A stretch of 52,260 nucleotides of DNA from Candidatus Competibacteraceae bacterium (GCA_027492875.1 JAPUDV010000103.1:1-52260); one strand, 5' to 3'; positions 36,821 through 51,500 are shown, numbered from the stretch's first letter. A program made the numbers and translations. Notes: generated from the sequence alone by a model not told the origin.

Positions 36821-37080
36821 ACAATGTTCACTCTGTTCCGAATCGCCTCCCGCGACAGGCGCGGCAGTTCATGCCCCAACAGGATCTCGACCCAATCCAT
36901 CAATACTGGCCCGCCGAGATCACGGTCCCACCGTGGGTTCCGCCAGTAACGCCTGGACCTCGGCGACGACCGCCACGAATGACGCCAGAATTAAAAATCC
37001 ACGCAAATAATAATGGCGCTTCATCCCATTGCCACATTCCGGTACCATGATCGCCCTTTTTTCCAAAATCGCCCCCACCC
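36821..37080. other. Non-coding gap upstream of dusB
   Basis: Together with repeat copy 7 this fills the 373 bp between the SDR and dusB. It holds a possible 34-codon minus-strand frame (separate entry) and an AT-rich patch (about 36990-37020) that may carry the dusB-fis promoter. Nothing else is recognisable. Confidence 0.45.
36920..37024 (-). CDS. Possible 34-residue single-helix membrane peptide
   Basis: The frame opens MKRHYYLRGFLILASFVAVV and ends EPTVGP: a basic N-terminus, one hydrophobic helix of about 14-16 residues and a short tail, as in many small bacterial membrane proteins. The upstream GTGGCAATGGG gives only a weak ribosome-binding site. Length makes chance likely; reported as a candidate only. 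Confidence 0.22.
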   Translation of the reverse strand: MKRHYYLRGFLILASFVAVVAEVQALLAEPTVGP

Positions 37081-38067
37081 ATGCACATCGGCCCCTACCT
37101 GATCTCTCCGCCCGTCGTGCTGGCGCCGATGGCCGGTGTCAGCGACCGGCCGTTCCGGCAATTGTGCCGGCGGCTGGGCGCGGGCTTGGCGGTTTCGGAG
37201 ATGGTCAGCGCCGACCGGCGGCTATGGGACAGCCGCAAGACCCGGCTGCGGCTGGATCATGCCGGCGAGCCCGACCCGCGTAGCGTGCAGATTCTCGGCA
37301 CCGACCCGCACGCCATGGCCGAGGCGGCCCGCTTCAATGTTGAACGGGGCGCCCGAATCATCGACATCAACATGGGCTGTCCGGCCAAAAAAGTCTGCGG
37401 CGCCCTGGCCGGCGCGGCGCTGCTGCGCGACGAGGCGCTGGTCGGGCGCATCCTGGACGCGATGGTGGGCGCGGTTTCGGTCCCGGTCACCCTGAAAATC
37501 CGCACCGGTTGGGACCTGAATCACCGCAACGGAACCGCCGTCGCCCGCATCGCCGAACAGGCCGGCATCCAGGCGCTGGCCGTGCATGGGCGCACCCGCG
37601 CCTGCGGCTACGGTGGCCCGGTGGATTACGACGCCATCCGCGCCATCAAGCAGGCGGTGACGATCCCGGTGATCGCCAACGGCGACATCGACAGCCCGGA
37701 ACAGGCCCGCCAGGTGCTCGATTACACCGGCGCGGACGCGGTAATGATCGGCCGCAGCGCTCGGGGCCGACCCTGGATCTTCCGCGAAATCGCCCACTTT
37801 CTGACCAGCGGCGAGCGTTTGGCGCCGCCGTCCCCGCCGCAAATCGGCCGCTGGGTCGCAATGCACCTGGAAAATCTGTACGAGTTTTACGGCGAAACCG
37901 CCGGTGTCCGCATCGCCCGCAAGCACTTGGTCTGGTACAGCCAGCATTGGCCCGAGAGCGCCGGGTTCCGGGCGCGGGCGAACGCGGCCGAAAGCGGCCG
38001 CGCGCAACTGACGCTGGCCCGCGATTTCTTCGAGCGCCTGGCCAATAAGGAGTCTCTGGCCGCATGA
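37081..38067 (+). CDS. dusB: tRNA-dihydrouridine synthase B
   Basis: A 328-residue FMN enzyme reducing specific uridines in tRNA to dihydrouridine. It opens [22 protein letters not shown], as DusB does, with the catalytic Cys in [26 protein letters not shown] near the substrate loop, IPVIANGDI for FMN phosphate, and [18 protein letters not shown]. There is no strong Shine-Dalgarno sequence. It overlaps fis by 4 bp (ATGA), the dusB-fis order of enterobacteria and pseudomonads, which favours DusB over DusA or DusC. Confidence 0.96.
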   Translation: MHIGPYLISPPVVLAPMAGVSDRPFRQLCRRLGAGLAVSEMVSADRRLWDSRKTRLRLDHAGEPDPRSVQILGTDPHAMAEAARFNVERGARIIDINMGCPAKKVCGALAGAALLRDEALVGRILDAMVGAVSVPVTLKIRTGWDLNHRNGTAVARIAEQAGIQALAVHGRTRACGYGGPVDYDAIRAIKQAVTIPVIANGDIDSPEQARQVLDYTGADAVMIGRSARGRPWIFREIAHFLTSGERLAPPSPPQIGRWVAMHLENLYEFYGETAGVRIARKHLVWYSQHWPESAGFRARANAAESGRAQLTLARDFFERLANKESLAA

Positions 38068-38330
38068 GCACTAATATCGAGCCCCCCGTCGATCTATTGC
38101 CCGCCACCCCGCTGCGCGATCAAGTCTACGAAGCCTTGCGCATTTATTTTCACAATCTCGGCGACCAGCAACCCAGCCATCTGTACGATCTGGTGCTGCG
38201 GGAAGTGGAGCCGCCGCTGCTGGAGATCGTGATGCAGCGCACCCGCGGCAATCAAACCAAGGCGGCCGACCTGCTCGGCATCAACCGCGGCACCCTGCGC
38301 AAGAAGCTCCAGCGGTACGGTCTGGATTGA
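38064..38330 (+). CDS. fis: DNA-binding protein Fis
   Basis: An 88-residue nucleoid-associated activator, of usual length. The N-terminal arm is followed by the dimer helices [17 protein letters not shown] and [21 protein letters not shown], then the C-terminal helix-turn-helix [19 protein letters not shown]. It is co-translated with dusB. Fis normally peaks in rapid growth and acts at rRNA promoters and in recombination; its presence with dusB supports a gammaproteobacterial host. Confidence 0.97.
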   Translation: MSTNIEPPVDLLPATPLRDQVYEALRIYFHNLGDQQPSHLYDLVLREVEPPLLEIVMQRTRGNQTKAADLLGINRGTLRKKLQRYGLD

Positions 38331-38353
38331 CTGTCCGGATGGATGACGATGAC

Positions 38354-39010
38354 ATGAGCCTGGCGATCTTCGATCTCGACAACACCCTGCTGGCCGGCGA
38401 TAGCGACTATCTGTGGGGCCGATTCCTGGTCGAACAGGGGCTGGTCGACGACGAAACTTTCGAACGCGAGAACCAGCGCTTTTACGACGAGTATCAGGCT
38501 GGCACGCTGGACATTCAGGAATTCCTGGCCTTCGGCTTGCGGCCGCTGGCGGAAAACCCGCTGGCCGATCTGCTGGCGTGGCGGGAACGGTTCCTGGCGG
38601 AGAAGATCCAACCGATCCTGCTGCCGAAGGCGGCGGAATTGCTGGAACGGCATCGCGGAGCCGGCGACACCCTGTTGATCATTACTGCCACCAACCGCTT
38701 TGTCACCGAACCCATTGCCGAACGGCTGGGCGTGCCGCACCTGCTGGCGACCGAAGTCGAGTTCGCCGACGGAGGCTACACCGGCCGGCCAAGCGGGATT
38801 CCCTGTTTTCAGCACGGCAAGGTCGAACGGCTGGAGGTCTGGCTGGCGGAAACCGGCCACGATTTCGCCGGTAGCTGGTTTTACAGCGACTCGCACAACG
38901 ACCTGCCGCTGCTCGGTCGGGTCACTCATCCGGTGGCGGTGGACCCCGACGCTACCCTGGCCCAGACCGCGCAAGAACGCGGCTGGCCGATCATCAGCCT
39001 GCGGGCTTGA
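38354..39010 (+). CDS. HAD-IB family phosphatase (SerB-like)
   Basis: A 218-residue haloacid-dehalogenase hydrolase. The nucleophile and acid/base Asp are in AIFDLDNTLL, motif II Thr in IITATNRF, motif III Lys in HGKVERL, and motif IV acidic residues in YSDSHNDLPLL. The helical cap between motifs I and II is that of the IB (phosphoserine-phosphatase-like) class. I start at MSLAIFDLD; a TTG at 38327 overlapping the fis stop and an ATG at 38339 are in frame. The substrate is uncertain; it may be phosphoserine, histidinol phosphate or a lipid phosphate. Confidence 0.9.
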   Translation: MSLAIFDLDNTLLAGDSDYLWGRFLVEQGLVDDETFERENQRFYDEYQAGTLDIQEFLAFGLRPLAENPLADLLAWRERFLAEKIQPILLPKAAELLERHRGAGDTLLIITATNRFVTEPIAERLGVPHLLATEVEFADGGYTGRPSGIPCFQHGKVERLEVWLAETGHDFAGSWFYSDSHNDLPLLGRVTHPVAVDPDATLAQTAQERGWPIISLRA

Positions 39011-39150
39011 ACCAGGAACGGGAATATCCTCGCGCGGGGTTTCGCGCCCGCCATGGATCGCGCCCGGCTTGACGGGCCGGCGCCGGCTGGGCTAAAAGCC
39101 CGGGCTTCATGCTTCAACCTATTCCACCCTTTACCGCCGGTGCCATACCC

Positions 39151-40218
39151 ATGCAAAACCTGTACGACATCAATGTCGCCGCCCTGGAAGTCCTGCCCAC
39201 GCCGGAAGACATCAAGCAGCGCCTGCCGCTCGGCGAAACGGCGGTCGACACCGTATTCCAGGGCCGGGAAACGATCAAGCGCATTCTCGACCGCCAGGAT
39301 CCCCGGTTGTTCGTGGTCGTCGGCCCCTGCTCCATTCACGATGTCGAGGCGGCCCGCGACTACGCCCGGCGGCTGAAAGCGCTGGCCGACGAGGTGCGGG
39401 ATACCCTGTTCGTGGTCATGCGGGTGTATTTCGAGAAGCCGCGCACCACGGTCGGCTGGAAGGGACTGATCAACGATCCGCGCATGGACGACACCTTCCG
39501 CGTCGACGAAGGACTGCAACTCGCCCGCGGCCTGCTGCTGGAGTTGGCGGAAATGGGCCTGCCGGCCGGCACCGAGGCGCTGGATCCGATCATCCCGCAG
39601 TACATCTCCGACCTGATCGCCTGGACCGCGATCGGCGCCCGCACCACCGAATCGCAAACCCATCGCGAAATCGCCAGCGGCCTGTCCACCCCGGTCGGGT
39701 TCAAGAACGGCACCAACGGCAACCTGGAAGTGGCCATCAACGCCTTGCAGTCGGCCGCCAGCCCGCACAGCTTCCTGGGCATCAACCCGCTTGGCCAGTC
39801 GGCGGTGATCCGCACCCTGGGCAACCGCTACGGCCACATGGTGCTGCGCGGCGGCGACCGCCCCAACTACGATTCGGTATCCGTTGCCCTGTGCGAGAAG
39901 GCGCTGCGCGACAAGAAACTGCCGGTCAACATCGTGGTCGATTGCAGCCACGCCAATTCCTTCAAGGATCCGGCCTTGCAGCCGTTGGTGCTACGCGACT
40001 GCGCGCACCAGATCATGGAGGGCAATCAGTCCATCGTCGGGCTGATGATCGAGAGCAATATCGGTGGGGGCAATCAGTCCATCCCCGCCGATCGGAGTCA
40101 ACTCAAGTACGGCGTATCGGTCACCGACGCCTGCGTGGACTGGGCAACCACGGAGACCATGCTGCGCGAAGCCCATGCCAAGCTGAAGGGCGTGCTGCCG
40201 GCCCGGCTTGCGGCTTGA
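39151..40218 (+). CDS. aroF: 3-deoxy-7-phosphoheptulonate synthase (DAHP synthase, type I)
   Basis: A 355-residue AroFGH-type enzyme condensing phosphoenolpyruvate with erythrose-4-phosphate, the first step of aromatic amino-acid synthesis. Motifs: VVVGPCSIHD, MRVYFEKPRTTVGWKG, IGARTTESQTHREIASGLS, VGFKNGTNGNLE, VDCSHANSFKD and IGGGNQS. The start MQNLYDIN at 39151 is used; a frame 14 codons longer lacks support. Which amino acid feeds back cannot be told from the sequence alone, so the aroF symbol is approximate (aroG or aroH equally possible). It stands alone, followed by a 162-bp gap with a hairpin. Confidence 0.95.
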   Translation: MQNLYDINVAALEVLPTPEDIKQRLPLGETAVDTVFQGRETIKRILDRQDPRLFVVVGPCSIHDVEAARDYARRLKALADEVRDTLFVVMRVYFEKPRTTVGWKGLINDPRMDDTFRVDEGLQLARGLLLELAEMGLPAGTEALDPIIPQYISDLIAWTAIGARTTESQTHREIASGLSTPVGFKNGTNGNLEVAINALQSAASPHSFLGINPLGQSAVIRTLGNRYGHMVLRGGDRPNYDSVSVALCEKALRDKKLPVNIVVDCSHANSFKDPALQPLVLRDCAHQIMEGNQSIVGLMIESNIGGGNQSIPADRSQLKYGVSVTDACVDWATTETMLREAHAKLKGVLPARLAA

Positions 40219-40288
40219 TCGGCCTTTTTCAGCCCCCTGCCTTTGCGCCGGCTCGCCGATATTTGCCGGATAACCCACCCACGACAAA

Positions 40289-40326
40289 CCCGACTGGCCC
40301 GAGGCATGGCGCCCAAGCCAGTCGGG
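40289..40326. terminator. Hairpin between convergent aroF-like gene and PqqD operon
   Basis: CCCGACTGGC (40289-40298) and GCCAGTCGGG (40317-40326) form a perfect 10-bp stem with an 18-nt loop. CTTTCC follows on the plus strand and TTTGTC on the minus strand. Lying between two convergent transcription units it could serve both; the short T-tracts keep confidence low. Confidence 0.45.
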
Positions 40327-40380
40327 CTTTCCGCCGCGACCCTGTCGGATATAGCGCTCTTGGCGGATGGGTGGTTCGCG

Positions 40381-40665
40381 CTAAACCACGCGGCACTCGA
40401 CCACCCCCGCATCCACCAATTCCTGCAAATACGCCGGCACATCCTGTTCCAGGGTGGCCCGGTCAACGGCGTACTCCGCCACCAGCGCGTCCACCAAAGC
40501 GCTCGCCGACAGGTCCGCCGCCTCCAGCAACTCCAGCACTCGCACGCCGACATCGTTCAGCACCAGCACCTCGCCGGCCGTCTGGCGGACCACGATCCCC
40601 TCGCCGCCGACGTTGCGGTAGCGGGCATCGGCGCATTTCTTCAATATCGTGCCTGCTTCTATCAT
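40381..40665 (-). CDS. PqqD-like peptide-chaperone protein
   Basis: A 94-residue PqqD-family protein (winged-helix fold, a RiPP recognition element in other systems). Typical pattern: GEGIVVRQTAGEVLVLNDVGVRVLELLEAADLS, then an acidic helix-turn-helix-like half (LVAEYAVDRATLEQDVPAYLQELVDAGVV). It overlaps the kinase stop by 4 bp and is the last gene of the operon. PqqD proteins bind a precursor peptide and present it to a modifying enzyme, but no precursor or radical-SAM gene is visible here. It resembles the PqqD-like partner found with HprK-related kinases (HPr-rel-A systems). Confidence 0.82.
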   Translation of the reverse strand: MIEAGTILKKCADARYRNVGGEGIVVRQTAGEVLVLNDVGVRVLELLEAADLSASALVDALVAEYAVDRATLEQDVPAYLQELVDAGVVECRVV

Positions 40666-41588
40666 GAGATTTCTCCACGGTGCAGCAAATCCCAGAAACG
40701 ATCATCGAGCGCGAAGGTCAACGCCCGCACCGGCAACCGCGCGTTCAGCGCTTGCAAGCGCTCGATAAGTTTATCCTGCCAGTAGGGATTTTGATTCACG
40801 AATGGCGCACACCCGAGCAGCGCGGCGACGGCGGCGGCGGGCGATAAAGGCCGCAACACCGGTTCCGGCCCCTTGTGCAGCCGGCACAACGCCCGCGCCG
40901 GATAGGAACCCACCGCGCCGCCGCCCTTTTGGCCGAAATCACCGGCGAACGGCAGCCGTTCCACCACCACGCCTTCCGGCGTCAGCCGCAGGGCGTTCAT
41001 ATCGTCGCTCAGCACCATGCGGCCGGCGGCGTGGTTCAAGCGGGAAATCGTCGATTTTCCCGCCCCCGATGGCCCGAAGAACAGATAAGCGCCGCTGGCA
41101 TCGGCCACCGCCGCGCTGTGCAGCAACACCCCGCCCTGTTCCAGCAGATGGTAGCCAACCACCGCCCGCAGGAAATTTTCCAGAATGGCGTGCGACACCA
41201 GCCGGCTGTCTTCCGGCGTCCACAGCGCCGCCCGCAACCGCGGGGTCCAGTCCAGCCGACCCAGGAAGCGAAAACCGGCGAAACGAATGGCGTCCGGCGC
41301 GTAGTCCAGGTCGAAATCGAATGCCCAGATCCGGCCGTCATCGACGAAATCCTCCACCGAGGCGCGGAAAACCCGGATCTCCAGCGCCGCCGCCGGGGTT
41401 TCGGCCGGCGGCGGACACGGCGGGCCGAACCGCTCGCGCACCGCCGCTGCCTGGGTCGCGCTCAGGCCGTCCCAGACGTACACGTTGCCGGCAAAGTGGA
41501 TCGCCACCCGCTCGTCGCCCCACGGCTCGCCGCTGTGCCGGGCCGGGAACAAATCGGGGTGTCGGAGAAAACTCGCGCCGAAGCTCAT
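40662..41588 (-). CDS. HprK-related kinase
   Basis: About 308 residues. The C-terminal half resembles the HPr kinase/phosphorylase core: GGVLLHSAAVADASGAYLFFG with the Walker A loop GPSGAGKST at residues 172-180, and an acidic pair D195/D196 (LSDDMNALR). The N-terminal 150 residues have no recognised domain. The start at 41588 follows AAGAGGT and overlaps the S26-like gene by 4 bp. Such HprK-related proteins co-occur with PqqD-like and nucleotidyltransferase-like genes; no HPr-like partner or PTS gene lies here. The substrate is unknown and is probably not HPr; a peptide or protein substrate is more likely (inference). Confidence 0.82.
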   Translation of the reverse strand: MSFGASFLRHPDLFPARHSGEPWGDERVAIHFAGNVYVWDGLSATQAAAVRERFGPPCPPPAETPAAALEIRVFRASVEDFVDDGRIWAFDFDLDYAPDAIRFAGFRFLGRLDWTPRLRAALWTPEDSRLVSHAILENFLRAVVGYHLLEQGGVLLHSAAVADASGAYLFFGPSGAGKSTISRLNHAAGRMVLSDDMNALRLTPEGVVVERLPFAGDFGQKGGGAVGSYPARALCRLHKGPEPVLRPLSPAAAVAALLGCAPFVNQNPYWQDKLIERLQALNARLPVRALTFALDDRFWDLLHRGEIS

Positions 41589-42007
41589 CGATACCTCTTG
41601 CTCGTGTGGATGAAGAAAAAACGAAGCAGCCGGCCCAGCGCCCGCAACCGGTCGGCCAGCGGGACGCGGACCAGCCGGCCGGCGCAGCGTCCGCCGCAGA
41701 CCCTGCCGATAATCCGGTCGGCGGACACGGCGGCGTCCGGCCAACCGGCGCGGTCGGCTTGGGTCAGCCATTGCAGCCGCCTCGCCCGCGGGTAGCAACC
41801 CAGCAGGCGGTGGGCCAGTAGCCGACCGTCCGCCGCATGGACCACCACCGCATCGCCCGGCCAGTAAAACGGCCGGTGGATCACCTGGATTTCCGCGCCC
41901 GAGTCGAGCAGAGGCGTCATGCAATCGCCGTTGATCCACAGCATCAGGGGTCGCTCGGCGGCCAGTTCGCGCAGGGCGCGGGCGACGGTGCGGGAAACCG
42001 ACGACAT
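41585..42007 (-). CDS. S24/S26 signal-peptidase-like protein with Cys at the nucleophile position
   Basis: A 140-residue protein with the S24/S26 outline: NGDCMTPLLDSGAEIQV at 26-42 where family members have G-x-S-M-x-P, FYWPGDAVVVH, AHRLLG (H66, the position after which a basic or His catalytic partner sits) and DRIIGRV near the end. The usual Ser is C29. There is no N-terminal membrane anchor; a hydrophobic/basic C-terminus (LGRLLRFFFIH) may touch the membrane. The start at 42007 has GGGAG ten bases upstream. It lies 14 bp after the nucleotidyltransferase and overlaps the kinase gene. It could be a leader peptidase for a peptide product, or a degenerate enzyme. Confidence 0.75.
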   Translation of the reverse strand: MSSVSRTVARALRELAAERPLMLWINGDCMTPLLDSGAEIQVIHRPFYWPGDAVVVHAADGRLLAHRLLGCYPRARRLQWLTQADRAGWPDAAVSADRIIGRVCGGRCAGRLVRVPLADRLRALGRLLRFFFIHTSKRYR

Positions 42008-42021
42008 GCAGCATACTCCCA

Positions 42022-43161
42022 TCAAGATTGCCGAAATTTGCAAAGACTGGCGGCGGCGCGGCGCAAATACAGCCACGGCAGCCACCAGCGCCGGCTGGTC
42101 TGATATTTCACCAGCATGAAATCGGCCGGCGGAAACCCCATCTCCCACAGGAAAAGCAGTCGCCGCCGCCCGTTCGGTAGACCACGCAGGTCTTCCAGCA
42201 GGAAGCGCCAGCGGCCCGCAAGCAGATCGGCGGCGGAAATTTTCCCAGCCGACGGCGCCGCCAATCGCTCCATCATATCGTCTGGAAACGCGGTGGCCAG
42301 CGCTTGGCGGGTGCGGGAAAAACCATCCAGGCAGACCGGCTGCATTTTCTTGGCGACGCTCAGGCGAGCGAATGCTTCCCAGTCGCCGGTGGCCATGGTC
42401 CGGGCCAGCAGGTGGATATCGTACAGCCAGATCAGGCGGTTGCCGGTTTCACTCCCTTCCTCGTGGGCGGCCCGGTGCATGAGGGCCAGCAGCAGGGCGT
42501 GCGGGGGATAGAGCGTCCGCGCCGCCACGCCCAAGCGCGGCACCGGAACGGCGCGATCAAGCAACTCGGCATGGCTGAGCGCCTGAGCAAAAGCCTGCGA
42601 GTTATTGATGCGCCAATGCACGTCCAAGATGTGATCGACAGGGTGGCCACGCTTGCGGTATTCCCATTGGTACGTCACTCCGGCAAAAGCGGAAAAGCGC
42701 CGGTAGCCCATCTGCTCCAGCACTCGCTCGGCGCGCGCGCGCGCGGCGGGCTCGACCAGCAAATCGGTGTCGCAACGCGGACGCAAGGCGGACAAGGGAT
42801 AGTGGGTGTAGGCCAGGGGCGTTCCCTTCAGCAACAGAGGCCGGACGCCGGCGGCGGCCAGCGCGGCCAGCACGGCGATCAATTCCTGTTCTTGCAACAG
42901 GTCCAGGGCGATCTGCATCCGCAGTTCCCGCGCCAGAGTGTCGCGGGTCGCGACGGGCCAGCTTGAGTACGCCGTCGTCCCGTGCAGGAGGTGATGCAGC
43001 AGCGGGGTCACGCCGTGGCGGTGGCCGGCTTCGAGCAGGCGGGATGGAAAATCCGCGTCCGCGTCCTGGGGCCAGTCGGTTGATTCGCCGCGCAGCGCCC
43101 GGCACAGCAAAGCCTCCGGCGCGATACTCGGCGGGCGCTGCGCGGGGATCGAGGCGTTCAT
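42022..43161 (-). CDS. Nucleotidyltransferase-fold family protein
   Basis: A 379-residue protein of the uncharacterised nucleotidyltransferase type found in HprK/PqqD gene sets. The core motif is VRPLLLKGTPLAYTHYP followed by RPRCDTDLLVEP, with D131/D133 as the likely metal pair. HRAAHEEGSETGNRLIWLYDIHLLAR continues the family pattern. The C-terminus is basic and amphipathic (YQTSRRWWLPWLYLRRAAASLCKF). I start at MNASIPAQRP (43161); the extra 36 codons upstream translate the dispersed repeat (PHPQPLSLRERG) and are rejected. It is the first gene of the four-gene operon, and its target is unknown. Confidence 0.82.
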   Translation of the reverse strand: MNASIPAQRPPSIAPEALLCRALRGESTDWPQDADADFPSRLLEAGHRHGVTPLLHHLLHGTTAYSSWPVATRDTLARELRMQIALDLLQEQELIAVLAALAAAGVRPLLLKGTPLAYTHYPLSALRPRCDTDLLVEPAARARAERVLEQMGYRRFSAFAGVTYQWEYRKRGHPVDHILDVHWRINNSQAFAQALSHAELLDRAVPVPRLGVAARTLYPPHALLLALMHRAAHEEGSETGNRLIWLYDIHLLARTMATGDWEAFARLSVAKKMQPVCLDGFSRTRQALATAFPDDMMERLAAPSAGKISAADLLAGRWRFLLEDLRGLPNGRRRLLFLWEMGFPPADFMLVKYQTSRRWWLPWLYLRRAAASLCKFRQS

Positions 43162-43176
43162 GAGGCGGCGGAACCT

Positions 43177-43280
43177 GAGAGACCGTGCAAAGACCCCCCT
43201 CTCCCTAAGGGAGAGAGGCTGGGGGTGAGGGTTGTTTTTCAACACCTTAAATCCCCAGAGGCTGTACAAAAGCGCCTCTG
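43177..43280 (-). repeat. Dispersed palindromic repeat, copy 8 (full length)
   Basis: On the minus strand it reads GCGCTTTTGTACAGCCTC, GGGATTTAAGG, GTTGAAAAACAACCCTCACC, then CCTCTCTCCC-TTA-GGGAGAGG and TCTTTGCACGGTCTC. It is the best-preserved copy, downstream of gltD and in the same direction. Confidence 0.8.
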
Positions 43281-43388
43281 GGTCGCCGGTCGGCGGCGGA
43301 CCGGATCAGCGGAGTATTATGCCATGGTTTGCCTCACACGGGGCGCGGGGATCGGCCGGCGAACGGTTCGATCCCCGCGCGCCGACCG

Positions 43389-49386
<5,998 letters not shown>

Positions 49387-49886
49387 CAATCACTCCGCAT
49401 GGATCAGGCAAACAACAGGGTCGGATAGACCGGAGATTTCCAAGCGCGCGCGGGTGCGCGGCGATCGGATCGGTGCGTCTGGACACGGGTTCCCGGACGG
49501 CGGGCGCGGCGGAGCACCCTTATGATTCTAAATAACGCCAAATTTTGCCGAAGTATACCGCCGGATTTGCGGCGCGGGCAAACCAGACTCTCAATTACCC
49601 TTTTGAATTGAAAGGTTTTTCTTGGAGTGGAATCGCTTTTTCCAGCGCTGTCGTCAATGCGGGCAACGCTTCCGCCGCCCGTGTCGGAGAGGGTCGGCGG
49701 GTAGCGGAAGCCGCGCGGCGGGCGGAACGGCGGGCAGCGCGACCGAGGGATCTGGGCACCGAGTCGGACGGGTCATCCGCGCCTTCGGGAGCAGTACCGC
49801 TCGACTCGCGGGAATGCGGTAAAATGCCATCGTCTTAACACATTCAGGGCGCGCCCGCGCCTGATTCCTCGTCTGCTGGAGATCCC
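49387..49886. other. 500-bp divergent regulatory gap between gltB and fumarase
   Basis: It holds the leader and candidate promoter of gltB (separate entry) and, near the fumarase end, a possible -10 TAAAAT (about 49820) followed by a GGAG ribosome-binding site at 49876-49883. Small frames around 49545-49838 have no recognisable domain. A moderately AT-rich stretch covers 49520-49640. Confidence 0.5.
49552..49581 (-). promoter_or_regulatory. Candidate sigma-70 promoter of gltB
   Basis: On the minus strand TTGCCC (49576-49581) and TATACT (49552-49557) are separated by 18 bp, in an AT-richer patch. This would give a leader of about 160 nt before the gltB start codon. Confidence 0.45.
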
Positions 49887-51401
49887 ATGACCATCATTCG
49901 CCAAGAAGACTTTATCCAGAGTATCGCCGACGCCTTCCAGTACATCAGCTATTATCATCCGGTCGATTACATCCAGGCGCTGGCGGCGGCCTACCAGCGC
50001 GAGGAAAGCCCGGCAGCCAAGGACGCCATCGCCCAGATTTTAATCAACTCGCGCATGTGCGCCGAGGGCCACCGCCCGATCTGCCAGGATACCGGCATCG
50101 CGCTGGTGTTCCTCAAGGTCGGCATGGACGTGCATTGGGACGCCACGCTGTCGGTGCAGGAGATGGTTAACGAAGGCGTGCGCCGCGCCTATCTCAACCC
50201 GGACAACAAATTGCGCGCCTCGGTGCTGCTCGATCCCGCCGGCAAGCGCCAGAACAGCAAGGACAACACCCCGGCGGTGGTGCATTACGAGATCGTCCCC
50301 GGCCACCATCTGGAGGTGATCTGCGCGGCCAAGGGCGGCGGTTCGGAGGCGAAATCCAAGTTCGCGATGCTGAATCCGTCCGACAATCTGGTGGAGTGGG
50401 TGCTGAAGACCGTGCCGACCATGGGTGCCGGCTGGTGTCCGCCGGGCATTCTCGGCGTCGGGATCGGCGGCACGCCGGAGAAGGCGCTGCTGCTGGCCAA
50501 GGAGTCGCTGATGGCCCCGGTCGATATCCAGGATCTGATCGCCCGGGGTCCGAAGAATCGCGCCGAGGAACTGCGCATCGAGCTGTACGAGAAGGTCAAC
50601 GCGCTGGGCATCGGCGCGCAGGGTCTCGGTGGCCTGACCACCGTGCTCGATGTCAAGGTGCTCGACTATCCGACCCACGCGGCCAACCTGCCGATCGCGC
50701 TGGTGCCGAACTGCGCCGCGACCCGCCATGTGCATTTCCATCTCGACGGCACCGGACCGGCCAAGCTGGAGCCGCCGAGTCTGGACGACTGGCCGAAGCT
50801 GACCTACGCGCCGACCAACGCCCGTCGAGTCGATCTGGCCACCGTCACCCGCGAGCAGGTGGCAAGCTGGAAGCCGGGCGAGGTGTTGTTGCTGAACGGC
50901 AAGCTGCTGACCGGCCGCGACGCCGCCCACAAGCGGATGACCGACATGCTGAACGCGGGCCAGAAACTGCCGGTGGATTTCACCGACCGCTTCATTTACT
51001 ACGTCGGCCCAGTCGATCCGATTCGCGATGAGGTAGTCGGTCCCGCCGGCCCCACCACCGCGACCCGCATGGACAAGTTCACCCGCCAGATGCTGGAGCA
51101 GACGGGTTTGCTGGGCATGGTCGGCAAGGCCGAGCGCGGCCCGGCGGCCATCGACGCGATCAAGGACAACAAGGCAGTGTATTTGATGGCTGTGGGTGGC
51201 GCGGCCTATCTGGTATCCAAGGCGATCAAGGCATCCAAGGTGCTGGCCTTCGAGGATCTCGGCATGGAAGCGATCTATGAATTCGAGGTCAAGGACATGC
51301 CGGTGACCGTGGCGGTGGACTCGAAGGGTTCCAGCGTCCACAAGACCGGGCCAAGGGAGTGGCAGGCCAGGATCGGCAAGATTCCGGTGATGGAAGCCTG
51401 A
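49887..51401 (+). CDS. fumA: Fumarate hydratase, class I (iron-sulfur)
   Basis: A 504-residue [4Fe-4S] fumarase interconverting fumarate and malate in the citric acid cycle. Cluster-binding Cys candidates are in ICQDTGIAL, GAGWCPPG and VPNCAATRH. The N-terminal alpha part is followed without break by the beta part (YYVGPVDPIRDEVVGPAGPTTATRMDKF), the single-chain FumA/FumB type rather than two-subunit. The ATG follows GGAGATCCC. It is monocistronic, divergent from gltB, and ended by repeat copy 10. fumA versus fumB cannot be distinguished. Confidence 0.96.
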   Translation: MTIIRQEDFIQSIADAFQYISYYHPVDYIQALAAAYQREESPAAKDAIAQILINSRMCAEGHRPICQDTGIALVFLKVGMDVHWDATLSVQEMVNEGVRRAYLNPDNKLRASVLLDPAGKRQNSKDNTPAVVHYEIVPGHHLEVICAAKGGGSEAKSKFAMLNPSDNLVEWVLKTVPTMGAGWCPPGILGVGIGGTPEKALLLAKESLMAPVDIQDLIARGPKNRAEELRIELYEKVNALGIGAQGLGGLTTVLDVKVLDYPTHAANLPIALVPNCAATRHVHFHLDGTGPAKLEPPSLDDWPKLTYAPTNARRVDLATVTREQVASWKPGEVLLLNGKLLTGRDAAHKRMTDMLNAGQKLPVDFTDRFIYYVGPVDPIRDEVVGPAGPTTATRMDKFTRQMLEQTGLLGMVGKAERGPAAIDAIKDNKAVYLMAVGGAAYLVSKAIKASKVLAFEDLGMEAIYEFEVKDMPVTVAVDSKGSSVHKTGPREWQARIGKIPVMEA

Positions 51402-51403
51402 AA

Positions 51404-51500
51404 AGCGCTTTTGTGCGGTCTCCAGGGACTTAATCCGAAAAAAGGCCCTCACCCCAGCCCCTCTCCTACAGGGAGGGGGGCATTTTTGCGTGGAATCCGA
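51404..51500 (+). repeat. Dispersed palindromic repeat, copy 10 (full length, terminator-like)
   Basis: GCGCTTTTGTGCGGTCTCCAGGGACTTAATCC, GGCCCTCACCCCAGCCCC, the stem around 51458-51480 and then CATTTTTGCGTGGAATCC. It starts 3 bp after the fumarase stop, in the same direction, and marks the border with the AT-rich cassette. Confidence 0.8.

Noticed and set aside
43162..43269. N-terminal extension of the nucleotidyltransferase-fold protein
   Set aside because: It translates repeat copy 8 (PHPQPLSLRERG) and is not expected to be part of the protein.
49545..49838. A 97-codon plus-strand frame in the gltB-fumarase gap
   Set aside because: No ribosome-binding site, Arg/Ala/Gly-rich shadow composition, no domain.
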